A stretch of 64,000 nt of DNA from Amycolatopsis solani (GTDB lineage: Bacteria > Actinomycetota > Actinomycetes > Mycobacteriales > Pseudonocardiaceae): positions 1 through 64,000 of the forward strand of contig NZ_JAWQJT010000003.1 in NCBI RefSeq assembly GCF_033441515.1. The letters are read 5' to 3'. Numbering within the stretch: position 1 is the stretch's first letter; every line of letters starts with the position of its first letter. This document shows, piece by piece, positions 1-10,000 of the stretch. Both the position numbers and the translations under genes were made by a program. The notes beneath the pieces were generated by a model. That model saw only the letters and a program-made list of their open reading frames with translations, was not told where the DNA came from and ran no database searches.

Positions 1-117
<117 letters not shown>

Positions 118-162
118 GCCACATTGGGTGCGCTGGACGCACCCAACGCCACATTGGGGCGC
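118..162 (-). repeat. Partial copy of the palindromic repeat element also found at 23121-23205
   Basis: In reverse complement, this stretch reads a terminal GCGCCCCAATGTGGC followed by one 30-base unit with a GTGCG/CGCAC mini-hairpin. This is the order seen in the complete element at 23121-23205, with one or two base differences in the unit. The other end is lost in the homopolymer run. The element sits 31 bases beyond the 3' end of the gene that stops at 194, so like the full copy it lies at a gene end and not inside a coding region. Confidence 0.75.
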
Positions 163-193
163 ATGACCGGCCGTCACCGCACATCGGCCGGCA

Positions 194-2659
194 CTAGCCG
201 GTCTTGCGGACCAGCCCCGTGTAGCCGACCAGCGCGAGCGTCGCCAGCGCCCAGATCGCGGCCTGGACCGCCCAGATCGCCACGGTGAACACCTGGCCCG
301 CGTCGAGTCCGGTGTTGAGGTCGCAGCGGCCGCGCACCCCCGGTGACAGAGGCAGCCCTCGGTCCAGCCCGACGCCGATCAGCTCCACCGTCGTGCACGG
401 CGTGCCCCTCGCGGCCGTGAAGTCCGCGACGCGCTCGGCGGCGTGGTGGCCGCCCTCGCCCACCTGACCGGCCCAGAGCCCGAGGGCGCCGGCGGCGGCC
501 ACCGCGAGCAGCAACGCCGCCGCCGTGCGGCGGGCGCGGTAGCCGTAGCCCGCGAGGGCGCCCCACAGCCAGTGGAAGCGCCGGGCCGGCCAGCCGCCGA
601 TCCCCTCGGGCGCCCAGCGCTGGAGGTCGCGCTGCTGGGCGATGAGGACGTGCCGGGCGTTGCCGTCGTGCCCCGACGCGCGTTCGACCGCGGCCAGCTG
701 CTGGTACGGCCCGGGCCGGTAGTCGGCGGTGTGCCACCGGACCAGGTGCAGCCACTCCGGCCAGGTGGAGGCGCCGAGCGCGCCGAAGCGGAACCCGTCG
801 AGGTCGATCGTCCCGGGGTGCGGGCCGCGGGCCGGTTTCGCGCAGACGACGTCGGCGGGGAGGAAGACCGCGCCGTCGACGACGGCGTCCTCCAGGCTCA
901 GCAGGGTTCCCTCGCCGGTGTGGGCGAGCTGGGCGCCGAGGAGGTTCAGCTGGCCGGTGACGTGCGCGGCGAGCAGCCGGACGGTGGCCTCGTCGCCGGC
1001 GCCGGTGGCCCGGATCCCGCTCAGCGACAGGCTTTCCGCCACCTGGCAGCGATCCGCCTGCAGCGCGGGTCCGGCGTCGTTGGTGATCTCGGCGCCGTCG
1101 AAGCTGACCTGGCCTTCGATCCGCACGCCGGACAGGCTCACCGTCGCCCACCCGGCCGAGCAGGTCGCCTTCATCCCGGTGAAGTCGAGGTAGTTGCCGA
1201 CGCGCGAGGCGTCCGCGAGGAACGCGGGACCGGACGCGTTGGCCAGTTCGGCGCCGTCGAGCAGCAGCTGGCCGGTGATCTCGGTGCCGTGCAGCCGGAC
1301 CGCGCCCTCCTCGCCGGCGCCGGTGGCGGTCATCCCCGACAGGGCGAGGTTGCCCTCGACGTGCAAGCCGTCGGCGTACAGGGCCGGGCTGCCGTCGTTG
1401 GTCAGCCGGGCGCCCTGGAGGTCCACCCGGCCGCCGATCCGCGCGCCGATCAGCCGGACCGTGCCCGGCTCCCCCGACCCGCTCGCGGTCAGCTCGTTGG
1501 CGCGGAAGTTGCCGTCGACGCCGAGCCGGTCGCCGCTCAGCGCCGCCCCGGTGTCGTTGGAAAGTTCGGCGCCGTCGAGGTAGAGGTTGCCGGCGACGTG
1601 GGCGCCGAGCAGGCACAGCGCGCCGTACTCGCCCGAGGCCCGCGCCTCGAGGCCGTCGGCGTGGAAGCTGTCGCCGACCCGGATGCCGTCGGCGCTCAGT
1701 CCCCGGCCGCGGCGGTTGACGACCACCGCGCCGCCGGCGTTGAACTGACCGCCGATCCGCGCGCCGACCAGGCTGATCGCGCCGTCGTCGGTGGCCGCCG
1801 CGAGGGCGGTGACGCCGTCGAGCCGCAGGTCGCCGGCGTGCAGGCGGTCGGCCTCGAGCGCGGGGCCGGTTTCGTTGGTCAGCACGGCTCCGGTGAGGTC
1901 GGCTTCGCTGCCGATCCGGGCGCCGATCAGGCGGAGCGCGCCGTCCTCACCGGCCCCGGTGACCTTCGCCGAGGTCAGCCGCAGTTCGCCCGCCACGTCG
2001 AGCCCGTCGGCGTGCAGGGCGGGCCCGTCCCGGTTGGTGAGCACGGCGTCGTCGAAGGTGACCTGGCCGGTGAAGTGCGCGTTGAGCAGGCGGACCGTGC
2101 CCAGGTAGCCGTCGCCGGCCGCCCGCAGGCCCGCGCACCGCAGGTCGCCGCCCGCCAGCCCGTCGAGGTACACCGCGGGCCCGTCTTCGCCGGTGACGTC
2201 GGCGTCGCCGAGGTGGACGCGGCCGCCGATCCGGGCATCACGCAGGCAGATCGCGCCGAACTCGCCGGAGCCGGTCGCGCGCACGCCGGTGAGGTGGAGG
2301 TCGTGCTCGATCCGGACGCCGTCGCCGTCGAACCCGGCGATCCGGCTGCCGGACAGGTCGAGCCACGGGAGCCGGGCCCGCCGCACGCTGACCGGGTTCA
2401 CGACCACGCAGCCGGTCAGGGTGAGGCCGGCCGCGGCGTCGACGTGGTCGAGGTCCAGCGTGCCGGCGATCCGGGCGTTCCCGACGCGGACGCCCCGCGG
2501 GTCGAGCGGGCCGCGGCGGCCGAGCAGCAGCTCCCGCAGCACCTCGGCGCGGATCGGGGCGTCCGGAGTCGCGACGCCGCCGCGCCGGGCGTGCTCGACC
2601 AGGTCCCGCTCCGCGTCGGTCAGCCGGTCGAGCACGGGCAGCGGCGGGAAATCGGTCAC
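194..2659 (-). CDS. Large repeat-rich membrane protein (beta-solenoid-like, two C-terminal membrane segments)
   Basis: An 821-residue protein. Residues about 60-630 are built from imperfect repeats of roughly 40 residues with the pattern GARIGG, LxGA, LTN, GPALxAD and LxGxxATGxGE, a periodicity expected of a beta-solenoid. The last 190 residues differ: a Trp/Tyr-rich segment, a hydrophobic helix (AAALLLAVAAAGALGLWAG), a 60-residue loop with two Cys, and a second helix at the C-terminus. Similar actinobacterial proteins are often called membrane-associated oxidoreductase, but no cofactor or redox motif is visible, so I give no enzymatic role. The GTG start lies only 9 bases after the TetR stop, so the two genes are probably co-transcribed and translationally linked. 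Confidence 0.8.
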   Translation of the reverse strand: MTDFPPLPVLDRLTDAERDLVEHARRGGVATPDAPIRAEVLRELLLGRRGPLDPRGVRVGNARIAGTLDLDHVDAAAGLTLTGCVVVNPVSVRRARLPWLDLSGSRIAGFDGDGVRIEHDLHLTGVRATGSGEFGAICLRDARIGGRVHLGDADVTGEDGPAVYLDGLAGGDLRCAGLRAAGDGYLGTVRLLNAHFTGQVTFDDAVLTNRDGPALHADGLDVAGELRLTSAKVTGAGEDGALRLIGARIGSEADLTGAVLTNETGPALEADRLHAGDLRLDGVTALAAATDDGAISLVGARIGGQFNAGGAVVVNRRGRGLSADGIRVGDSFHADGLEARASGEYGALCLLGAHVAGNLYLDGAELSNDTGAALSGDRLGVDGNFRANELTASGSGEPGTVRLIGARIGGRVDLQGARLTNDGSPALYADGLHVEGNLALSGMTATGAGEEGAVRLHGTEITGQLLLDGAELANASGPAFLADASRVGNYLDFTGMKATCSAGWATVSLSGVRIEGQVSFDGAEITNDAGPALQADRCQVAESLSLSGIRATGAGDEATVRLLAAHVTGQLNLLGAQLAHTGEGTLLSLEDAVVDGAVFLPADVVCAKPARGPHPGTIDLDGFRFGALGASTWPEWLHLVRWHTADYRPGPYQQLAAVERASGHDGNARHVLIAQQRDLQRWAPEGIGGWPARRFHWLWGALAGYGYRARRTAAALLLAVAAAGALGLWAGQVGEGGHHAAERVADFTAARGTPCTTVELIGVGLDRGLPLSPGVRGRCDLNTGLDAGQVFTVAIWAVQAAIWALATLALVGYTGLVRKTG

Positions 2660-2668
2660 CCCGGCAAA

Positions 2669-3295
2669 CTACCGGTCCAGCGGGCGCAGTGCGGCCAGGA
2701 GCAGATCCGCGTAGTGATCACCGATCTGGCGGGCGGTCAGCGACCCGCCGCGCCGGTACCACGAGCCGAGGTGGTGCACCGAGCCGAAGAAGAAGTCGAC
2801 GACGACGTCGGCCGGCTTGTCCGCGCGGAACTCCCCCGACGCCTGGCCCTCTTCGACCAGTCCGCGGAAGCGCTCGTGGTACTTGCGGCGCTCGGCGCGC
2901 ACGGCCTTCCGCTTGTCCGGCGACAGCTGGTGCATGGACTGCAGGAAGATCGTGTTGTCGTCGAGGTTGTCGATGCTGGAGACGACGACGTCGGACGCGG
3001 CGGCGGCGAGCCGTTCCCGCAGCGGCGCGCCGGAGTCGGCGACGCTCTCCAGCTGCCGGGTCTGCTCGCGCAGGACCCGGGCGTAGATTTCGTAGAGCAG
3101 GTCGTCCTTGGAGTCGAAGTAGTGGTACATCGCGCCCTTGGTGACGCCCGCGGCCTCGACGATCTCCTGGACGGACGTGCGGTCGAAACCCTTCTTCGCG
3201 AACAGCTTCGTGGCGTGCTCCAGCAACCGCCGGGGCACGGCGGCCTGGTCGTCACCGGCCGCTTCGCCGGGCTTGCGGGTGCTTGCTCGGGTCAC
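2669..3295 (-). CDS. TetR family transcriptional regulator
   Basis: A 208-residue TetR repressor. The N-terminal helix-turn-helix spans about residues 22-68 (LLEHATKLFAKKGFDRTSV, then VTKGAMYHYFDSKDDLL). The rest is the helical ligand-binding and dimerisation domain. The GTG start at 3295 is chosen because a GGAGAGGGG ribosome site lies just upstream and the HTH begins at the usual distance; the frame stays open further upstream without a good site. It lies 41 bases after the phosphotriesterase-like gene and 9 bases before the repeat protein, in one minus-strand operon headed by the acyl-CoA ligase. The ligand may be an acyl-CoA made by that ligase (inference), and the palindrome at 5982-5995 is its best candidate operator. 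Confidence 0.9.
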   Translation of the reverse strand: MTRASTRKPGEAAGDDQAAVPRRLLEHATKLFAKKGFDRTSVQEIVEAAGVTKGAMYHYFDSKDDLLYEIYARVLREQTRQLESVADSGAPLRERLAAAASDVVVSSIDNLDDNTIFLQSMHQLSPDKRKAVRAERRKYHERFRGLVEEGQASGEFRADKPADVVVDFFFGSVHHLGSWYRRGGSLTARQIGDHYADLLLAALRPLDR

Positions 3296-3336
3296 GGCAA
3301 GATCCCCTCTCCGATCGGACGCACCAGGATAACGGC

Positions 3337-4305
3337 TCAGGACCCGGGCGCCAGGAACCGCCGGGGGTTGTCCACGAGCATCGTCGTGATGTCCGATTCG
3401 GACACCCCGCGCGCCCGCAGCGCGGGCAGCACGTCCCGGGTGATGTGCAGGTAGTGCCAGTTCGGCGTGAGCACCGGCAACTGGTCGGCGGGCAGCCAGT
3501 CGATGTAGCAGGACGCGTCGTGCGAGAGCACCATGCTGCCCGCGTAGCCGCGTTCGCACATCGCCGCGACGGTGGCGACGCGCTGCTCGAACGGCAGCAG
3601 CAGGTCGAGGCCGAACCGGTCCATGCCGAGCAGCGACCCGCGGTCGGCGAGCTCGGTGAGGTAGCCGAGGTCCGTCGAATCCCCGGAGTGCCCGATCAGC
3701 ACCCGGCCCAGGTCGACGCCCTCGTCCTCGAAGATGTTCTGCTGCTCCAGCCCGCGCCGCGTGCCGGCGTGCGTGTGCGTCATGATCGGCGTGCCGGTCT
3801 CGGCGTGCGCCTTCGCCACCGCGCGCAGCACGCGTTCGACGCCCGGGGTCACGCCGGGTTCGTCGGTGGCGCACTTGAGGAGCCCGGCCTTGACGCCGGT
3901 GCCGGCGATCCCGTCCCGGATGTCCCCGACGAACATCCCGACGAGCGGGTCCTCGCCCTGCAGCAGCGTGCCGGGCCCGCGGAAGTGCAGGTAGTGCGGC
4001 ACGTCGTTGTAGGTGTAGAGCCCGGTGGCGACGACGATGTTGACCTCGGTCTCCGCGGCCACCCGCTGCACGCGCGGGATGTACCGGCCGAGCCCGATCA
4101 CCGTCGGGTCGACGATCGTGTCGATCCCGGCGTCCTTCAGCTCCTTCAGCCGCCGGATCGCCTCGGGAACGTGCTCGTCCTCGCGGAACCCTTCGTGCTC
4201 CGGGTAGTTCTCGGCGAATTCGGGGCTGAGCACGAAGAGGTGCTCGTGCATGAGCACCCGGCCCAGCGCTTCCGGCGCGATCGCGCCGCGGACGGTCTCG
4301 ACCAC
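3337..4305 (-). CDS. Phosphotriesterase-family metal-dependent hydrolase
   Basis: A 322-residue amidohydrolase-superfamily TIM barrel of the phosphotriesterase family. The MHEHLF motif near residue 20 supplies the HxH metal pair. A lysine in GVKAGLLKCATD (about 143-154) is the expected carboxylated bridging ligand. Further ligands are in PIMTHTHAGT, IGHSGDSTDL and LSHDA (the Asp). Such enzymes hydrolyse lactones, phosphotriesters or carboxyl esters; the substrate cannot be read from sequence. The GTG start at 4305 has AGGGGG upstream, overlapping the end of the acyl-CoA ligase 4 bases away, so the two are translationally coupled. Pairing with an acyl-CoA ligase suggests a lactone or ester intermediate in a catabolic route (inference). 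Confidence 0.88.
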   Translation of the reverse strand: MVETVRGAIAPEALGRVLMHEHLFVLSPEFAENYPEHEGFREDEHVPEAIRRLKELKDAGIDTIVDPTVIGLGRYIPRVQRVAAETEVNIVVATGLYTYNDVPHYLHFRGPGTLLQGEDPLVGMFVGDIRDGIAGTGVKAGLLKCATDEPGVTPGVERVLRAVAKAHAETGTPIMTHTHAGTRRGLEQQNIFEDEGVDLGRVLIGHSGDSTDLGYLTELADRGSLLGMDRFGLDLLLPFEQRVATVAAMCERGYAGSMVLSHDASCYIDWLPADQLPVLTPNWHYLHITRDVLPALRARGVSESDITTMLVDNPRRFLAPGS

Positions 4306-4309
4306 GCCG

Positions 4310-5962
4310 CTACCCCCTGGCCCGCAGTTCGCGGCGGAGGATCTTGCCGCTGGTGGTCTTCGGCAGCTCGTCGAGCACCACGACCGTGCGCGGGTACTTG
4401 TAGGCGGCGAGCCGTTCCTTGCACCACGCCACGAGTTCCGCCGGATCGGCGGCCGCCCCCGGCGCGGGGCTGACGTACGCCTTGACCGTCTCACCGCGGT
4501 ACTCGTCGGCGATCCCGACGACGGCGGCTTCGCGGACGGCCGGGTGCGTGTAGAGGACGTCCTCGACTTCGCGCGGCCAGACCTTGAAGCCGGACGCGTT
4601 GATCATGTCCTTCTTGCGGTCGACGACGTAGACCCAGCCGCGCTCGTCCATGAACCCGATGTCGCCGGTGAGCAGCCGCCCGCCGGGCAGGGCTTCGGCA
4701 GTCGCGTCCGGCCGGTTCCAGTAGCCCGAGACGACCATCGGGCCCTCGACGGCGATCTCCCCCGGCTGCCCGAACGGCAGTTCTTCGCCGTTCTCGCCGA
4801 GGATCCGGACGATCGTGTCCGGCACCGGCAGGCCGATCGAGATGGTGCCGGACTCCGGGTCGATCGGCGCTTCGAGGGTGCCGGGGACGACGACGCAGCC
4901 CGCGGTGGTTTCGGTCAGGCCGTACCCGTTGTGGATGTAGTGCCCGGTCTTCGCGCGGAACGCCTCGACGACGGCGGGCGGCAGCGCGGCGCCGCCGGAG
5001 TACAGCAGCGCGAAGGACGCGAAGTGGTCGCGGCTGAAGGACGGGTGGGCCATCAGCGCCATGTACGCCGTGGACGGCCCGACCGTGTACGACGGCCGGT
5101 GCTCCAGGAAGGCGTCGAGCACGACGCCGGGCTCGAAGCGGTAGGCCAGCGCGAGCGTGCCCTCGATGTCGATCGCGGAGCCGACTTCGCAGACCATGCC
5201 GGTGATGTGGAACAGCGGCGCGAGCCCGAACAGCGTGGAACCGGCGGGCAGGCCGCTGAACGAGCCGAGCCCGGCGGCGTTGGTGCCGATGTTGCCGTGG
5301 GTGTTGGTGGCGCCCTTCGGCGTGCCGCTGGTGCCGGAGGTGTAGCTGATCAAGGCGGTGTCATCGAGCGCGAACGCGGGTTCCGGGGGCTTCGGACCCG
5401 GCGTGTTCGCGGCTTCGAGGAGTTCGGTGGCGCCCGGGGTCTCCTCCTTCTCGACCTTGGCCAGCACGCGCTCGTCGTCGCGGGTCTGGAACTCGAGTTC
5501 GCTGGTGGTGAGCGAGATTTCGACGGAGCTGCCCTCGACGGTCTTGGCGATGTAGGCGTTCCAGCCGCGCTGCGAGCAGACGATCGCCTTGACGCCGGCG
5601 TCGGTGAGCACGTGGGTGAGCTCGCGCTCGCGGTACATCGGGTTGACCGGGACGACGATCCCGCCGGCCTTCCACGCGCCGAGCAGCGCGATCACGAACT
5701 GCGGGATGTTCTGCAGCACCAGGGCGAGCCGGTCGCCCCGCGCGAAGCCGTGGCCGGTCAGGTAGCGGGCGACGCCGTCGGAGAGCTCGTCGAGCTCCCG
5801 GTAGCTCAGCCGCGCGTCGAAGTACGCGATCGCGACCCGGTCCGGGACGTGCTCCACGGCGCGGCGGAACGTCTCGGGCAACGTCGTCGGTGTCGCCGGT
5901 CCCGCCTCCCGCACGCGCTCGTCGTAGCTCGCGAGCCAAGGCTTCGCGTCGTACCAGCTCAT
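4310..5962 (-). CDS. Class I acyl-CoA ligase (AMP-forming, ANL superfamily)
   Basis: A 550-residue adenylate-forming enzyme that should activate a carboxylic acid to acyl-AMP and then acyl-CoA in the cytoplasm. The P-loop-like A3 motif YTSGTSGTPKGA lies near residue 210, NGYGLTETTAG follows, LLTGDIGFMDERGWVY gives the ATP-ribose Asp, DRKKDMI is the hinge, and PKTTSGKILRREL near the C-terminus carries the catalytic lysine. Length and motif order are normal for medium/long-chain or aromatic acyl-CoA ligases. The ATG at 5962 is chosen because AAAGGAGG stands about 7 bases before it. It is the first gene of the minus operon, and a TetR-type palindrome lies 20 bases upstream. Confidence 0.93.
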   Translation of the reverse strand: MSWYDAKPWLASYDERVREAGPATPTTLPETFRRAVEHVPDRVAIAYFDARLSYRELDELSDGVARYLTGHGFARGDRLALVLQNIPQFVIALLGAWKAGGIVVPVNPMYRERELTHVLTDAGVKAIVCSQRGWNAYIAKTVEGSSVEISLTTSELEFQTRDDERVLAKVEKEETPGATELLEAANTPGPKPPEPAFALDDTALISYTSGTSGTPKGATNTHGNIGTNAAGLGSFSGLPAGSTLFGLAPLFHITGMVCEVGSAIDIEGTLALAYRFEPGVVLDAFLEHRPSYTVGPSTAYMALMAHPSFSRDHFASFALLYSGGAALPPAVVEAFRAKTGHYIHNGYGLTETTAGCVVVPGTLEAPIDPESGTISIGLPVPDTIVRILGENGEELPFGQPGEIAVEGPMVVSGYWNRPDATAEALPGGRLLTGDIGFMDERGWVYVVDRKKDMINASGFKVWPREVEDVLYTHPAVREAAVVGIADEYRGETVKAYVSPAPGAAADPAELVAWCKERLAAYKYPRTVVVLDELPKTTSGKILRRELRARG

Positions 5963-5981
5963 CCAGTGACCTCCTTTGGAC

Positions 5982-5995
5982 ACCGACCAGTCGGT
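5982..5995. promoter_or_regulatory. TetR-type operator in front of the acyl-CoA ligase operon
   Basis: ACCGAC-CA-GTCGGT is a perfect 6-base inverted repeat with a 2-base centre, placed 20 bases upstream of the ligase ATG and just above its ribosome site. This size and position fit TetR repression. The TetR at 2669-3295 is the nearest candidate. A related half-conserved site lies before the SDR operon at 26373-26386. Confidence 0.6.
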
Positions 5996-6249
5996 ATGCC
6001 GACGCTAGGAGGCGACGGCGGCCACGTCAAGACCCGGCTTTCGCCCCGAATCGCACAAGCCGCCTTTCACCGGAATACACGGATCCCGGTTCGGAATGGT
6101 TCAGCATCTCCCCGTTTTCCTTTTCACACTGGACAAATCCCTGCTGGAGCCGCCACGATGACCTTCGCGGCCCCGTCGGCCGCACCATTCGGAACAACCG
6201 CGCGCTGCCCGTGTGGACCCTCTCTGTTCACGCTAACTTGGAGTGATTC

Positions 6250-7032
6250 ATGCCTGCTACCGGTGGACGGCACCGCCTCTCTCGGCGGACGAAGATCGCG
6301 ACGGCGGCCCTCGGCCTCGGGATCGCGGCGGGAGCGCTGGTGATCGCGACGACCGTCGGCGACCCCGGCGCCGCCAGCGCGGCGTCGGGCGGGCAGATCA
6401 GCTGCCCGGACGTGGCGAGCCGGCTCCCCGCGGTCCCGGCCCAGGCGCAAGCCGAGGTCCAGCGCAACCTGGACCTGCTGAACACCCAGATCGCCGAGGC
6501 CGACAACCGGCTCGTCACGACCGAAGGGCAGGGCGGCCCCAACTTCGTCCAGAACGCGATCCTCGGTCCGCTGCAGGACAAACGCGCGTCGACGATCGAC
6601 CGGATCGCCATCGCGATCGGCCGCCAGGGCGAGAAACCCCAGGGCCTGGGCGGCTTGGCGACGTGCGCACTGGGTGGCGCCGGATCCGCGCCGACCACTC
6701 AAGCACCCGCTCCGGCGCCCGCGCAGGGCGACGAGAACACCGCGTCGGGCCAGATCACCTGCCCCGACGTGGAAAGCCGTCTCCCGGCGATCCCCGCCCA
6801 GGCGCAAGCCGAGGTCCAGCGCAACCTCGACCTGCTGAACACCCAGATCGCCGAAGCCAACAACCGGCTCGTCACGACCGAAGGGCAGGGCGGCCCCAAC
6901 TTCGTCCAGAACGCCATCCTCGGCCCACTGGAAGACAAACGCGTCGCGACGATCAACCGCATCGCCACGGCGATCGGCCGCAACGCCGACAAACCCCAAG
7001 GCCTGGACGCCCTCGCCCCCTGCACCCGCTGA
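6250..7032 (+). CDS. Secreted protein with two near-identical 90-residue domains
   Basis: 260 residues. An N-terminal signal (residues 1-45, RR then a hydrophobic stretch ending near AASAA) indicates export. Two copies of one domain follow, residues about 49-140 and 168-259, joined by an Ala/Pro linker. Each holds two Cys (52/139 and 171/258, both 87 apart), likely one disulfide per domain. Cys positions are offset by exactly 119 residues, and the DNA of the two copies is almost identical over more than 100 bases, so the duplication is recent or homogenised. Conserved words are AQAQAEVQRNLDLLNTQIAE and TEGQGGPNFVQNAILGPL. I recognise no enzymatic motif. The ATG has a modest GGAG upstream. The gene ends at a strong hairpin. 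Confidence 0.85.
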   Translation: MPATGGRHRLSRRTKIATAALGLGIAAGALVIATTVGDPGAASAASGGQISCPDVASRLPAVPAQAQAEVQRNLDLLNTQIAEADNRLVTTEGQGGPNFVQNAILGPLQDKRASTIDRIAIAIGRQGEKPQGLGGLATCALGGAGSAPTTQAPAPAPAQGDENTASGQITCPDVESRLPAIPAQAQAEVQRNLDLLNTQIAEANNRLVTTEGQGGPNFVQNAILGPLEDKRVATINRIATAIGRNADKPQGLDALAPCTR

Positions 7033-7036
7033 CCCG

Positions 7037-7082
7037 CTCGTGAGTGTTGAGTCGGGTTCTAACCCGACTTAACACTCACGAG
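7037..7082. terminator. 46-base near-perfect palindrome between convergent genes (bidirectional terminator)
   Basis: Two 22-base arms (one G-T wobble) surround a CT centre between the convergent genes ending at 7032 and 7059. The inner part AAGTCGGGTT/AACCCGACTT contains TAG on both strands around the centre, and the minus-strand GH2 gene uses that TAG as its own stop. A second copy of the same family lies at 12757-12802. Size, position and symmetry support intrinsic termination in both directions, although there is no U tract. Confidence 0.75.
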
Positions 7083-10000
7083 CGTGCTGATGCGGAGGAA
7101 GGCGGTCGCGGTCATCGTCAGCCGGGCTTCCGCGGTCACCACGGGATCGAACTCGAGCGTCGTCGGGTCGTTCGAGCCGCTCCCCCACGTGATCCGGAGG
7201 TTGCGCACCGGCTCCCACCCGCGCGCGGTGCGGACCGCGACCTCCGCTGCCGACGGCAGCGCGTGCTTCGCGTCGACGACGAACCGGGCGGTGAGCACGC
7301 CGATCCGCCGCGGCGCGGGCCAGGCCAGCGACACCCAGTCCCGGGCCCGCGGCCGGCTCACGGCGGTCAGCGTCGCGGTTGCCTGCTTCAGGTAGAAGTT
7401 CGACCAGCCGGTGGCCGGGTCTCCGTCCAGCATCGCCGACGGCAGCGTGTCCGGCGCGCCGGAATAGCTCGCGTCCGCGGCCGCCGCCACGACCGGCGCG
7501 GGGGACTCCACCGCCCGCGCTCCCGGTCCGTTGCGCTGCCCGGAAGCAGTGCCCGGCAAAGTGATCCGGCCGGACGCCAGCCCCGGCGCGGACGCCGTCA
7601 CGGTGATCGGGCCACGGCCGCCGGTCGCCGCGATCACCGCGACCGCGTGCCCCTTGAACGCCGGGATCGTGGGCTGCTGGTAGCTCTGGGCCAGCTCCTG
7701 CCTGCCGTTGTCCACCCCGGCCACCCGGCCCGGGCCGCGCACGCCGAACCGCAGCACCGGTTCGCCCACGGGCACGACCACGCCCCGGTCGTCCACAATG
7801 GACGCCGTCACGAACGTCATCGCCCCGCCTTCGGCCCGCTCCGGCGCGAACAGCGTGATCGCGTGCGCCGGCCCGGCGGTGACGACCCGGTCGCGGGCCA
7901 CCTCACGGCTGCCGTCGCGGGCGATCGCGGTCAGCGTGCCCGGTTCGAACGGCACCGTCCACGTCAGGTGCAGCTTGCCGCCGCTGCCGTTCGGGCTGGT
8001 GTAGCTGCCCGAGGGGTCGTTCTTGTCGTCGCCGGACGGCTCGGTCGTCTCCAGGTACGGCCGTCCGTCCACAGTGGTCTTCCGGTCGAACTTCTTCACG
8101 CCCAGAGAGCGGCCGTTGAGGACCAGCTCGACAGTGTCCACAGTGGAGTAGACCCACACCGCGACCGGTTCGCCCGGCCGGTGGTCCGTCCAGTCGGGCG
8201 CCAGGTGCACCATCGGCCCGGTCGTCCACTGGCTGCGGAAGAGGTGGAAGGCGTCCTTCGGCAGGCCCGCGCTGTCGATCGCGCCGAAGAACGACGTCTT
8301 GACCGGGAAGACGTCGTACGGCGTCGGCTCGCCGAGGTAGTCCTGCCCGGCCCAGAGGAACTGGCCCTGGCAGAACTTCCGGTCCCGGTCCTTCTTCAGC
8401 GAGTACTCGCCGCTGAACGTCCACGAAGCCAGGTTGTTGTCGTAGGACGACGCCGCCCGCTTGCCCGGCGTGTGGTTCTCCCCGGTGTTGAGCAGGTCCG
8501 GGTCCTGGTACACCCCGCGCGTCGAGGTTTCCGACGACGATTCCGACTCGAAGAAGAATTTGTCCGGGTACTTTGCGTGCAGCCCGTCGATCGACTGGGC
8601 GGTGTTGTAGTTGACGCCAAGGCCGTCGAGCTGCCGCAGGATCAGGTCCTGCGGCGAACCCGGCGCGGGCACGCTCCGGTAGCGGTCGGACCCCATGATC
8701 ACCGGCCGGGTCGGGTCGATCGCCCGGACCGCCGCGATCAGGTCCGCCGCGATCGCCGGCCCGCCCGCCATCGACGCGTCCGGCACCTCGTTGCCGATCG
8801 ACCACAGCACGACCGACGGCGAGTTCTTGGCCGCGTGCACCATTTCCGCGATGTCCCGCCCGCTCCACGCGTCGAAGTCGCGGTGGTAGTCGTACTCGAC
8901 CTTGCCGGTCCGCCAGCAGTCGAACGCCTCGACCATCAGGAGGATCCCGAGCCGGTCGCAGACCGCCACCAGCTGCGGGTCGGGCGGGTTGTGCGCGGTG
9001 CGCAGCGCGTTCACGCCCATCGCGAGCATCAGCCGCATCTGGTGCTCCAGCGCGGCCGCGTCGACGACCGCGCCGAGCGCGCCCTGAGACGAGTGCAGGT
9101 TGACCCCGCGCAGCTTCATCGGCACGCCGTTGAGCGAGAACCCGTCGTCCGGGTGGAACTCGAAGTGGCGGAAGCCGAAGTCCGTGATGGTCGTGTCGAG
9201 CACCCGCCCGGCCACGACGACGTCGGTGCGCACCGCGTACCGCTGTGGCCGCCCGGTCGACCACAGCTGCGGCCGGTCGACGACCGGCGCGCACACCGCC
9301 GTGGCCGTCCGGCCGGGGAGCACGGCCACGGTCGCCGAGCCCGTCGCCGCCACCCGGCCCGCGGCGTCGGTGACCGTCGTGCGCACCTCGGCCGCCACCG
9401 TGACGGCGGAGTCGTTCACGACGTCCGTGGCCACCCGCACGGTCCCCCGGCCGGCGGCGATGTCCGGCGTGGTGACGAAGGTGCCGTGCCGGGCCACGTG
9501 CACCGCCTCGGTCACGACCAGCCGGACACGGCGGTAGATGCCGCTGCCGGAGTACCAGCGGCTGCTCGGCAACGGGTTCACCGCCCGCACGGCGAGGACG
9601 TTCGGCGTCCGCCCGTCGGTGTGCAGTTTGCCGGTGAGGTCGAAGGCGAAGCCGGTGTAGGCGTAGGGGTGGTTGCCGAGCAGCTCGCCGTTCAGGTACA
9701 CGTGCGCGTCCGAGTAGACGCCGTCGAATTCCACCGAGACGCGCTGGCCGCCGAGCGAGGGCGGCAGGGTGAACGTCCGGCGGTACCAGCCGAGCCCGCC
9801 GCGGAAGAAGCCGGACGCACTGCTCGTGCCGCCCCGCGTGGTCGGCGGGAGCTCGATGCTCCAGTCGTGCGGGACGTCGACGGTCTGCCACGCCGAGTCG
9901 TCGAAGCCGGGCCGCGGTGCGTCGGCGAAGCGGCCGTCCGGGTCGGTGACGCCGTCGGGGTTCGCGAGGGCGAACCGCCAGCCGGTGCCGAGATCGGTGC

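Noticed and set aside
443..3454. 1003-codon open frame on the plus strand
   Set aside because: It lies antisense to the repeat-rich membrane protein and TetR genes; composition is low-complexity Arg/Val/Gly/Ala typical of high-GC antisense frames, with no start signal.
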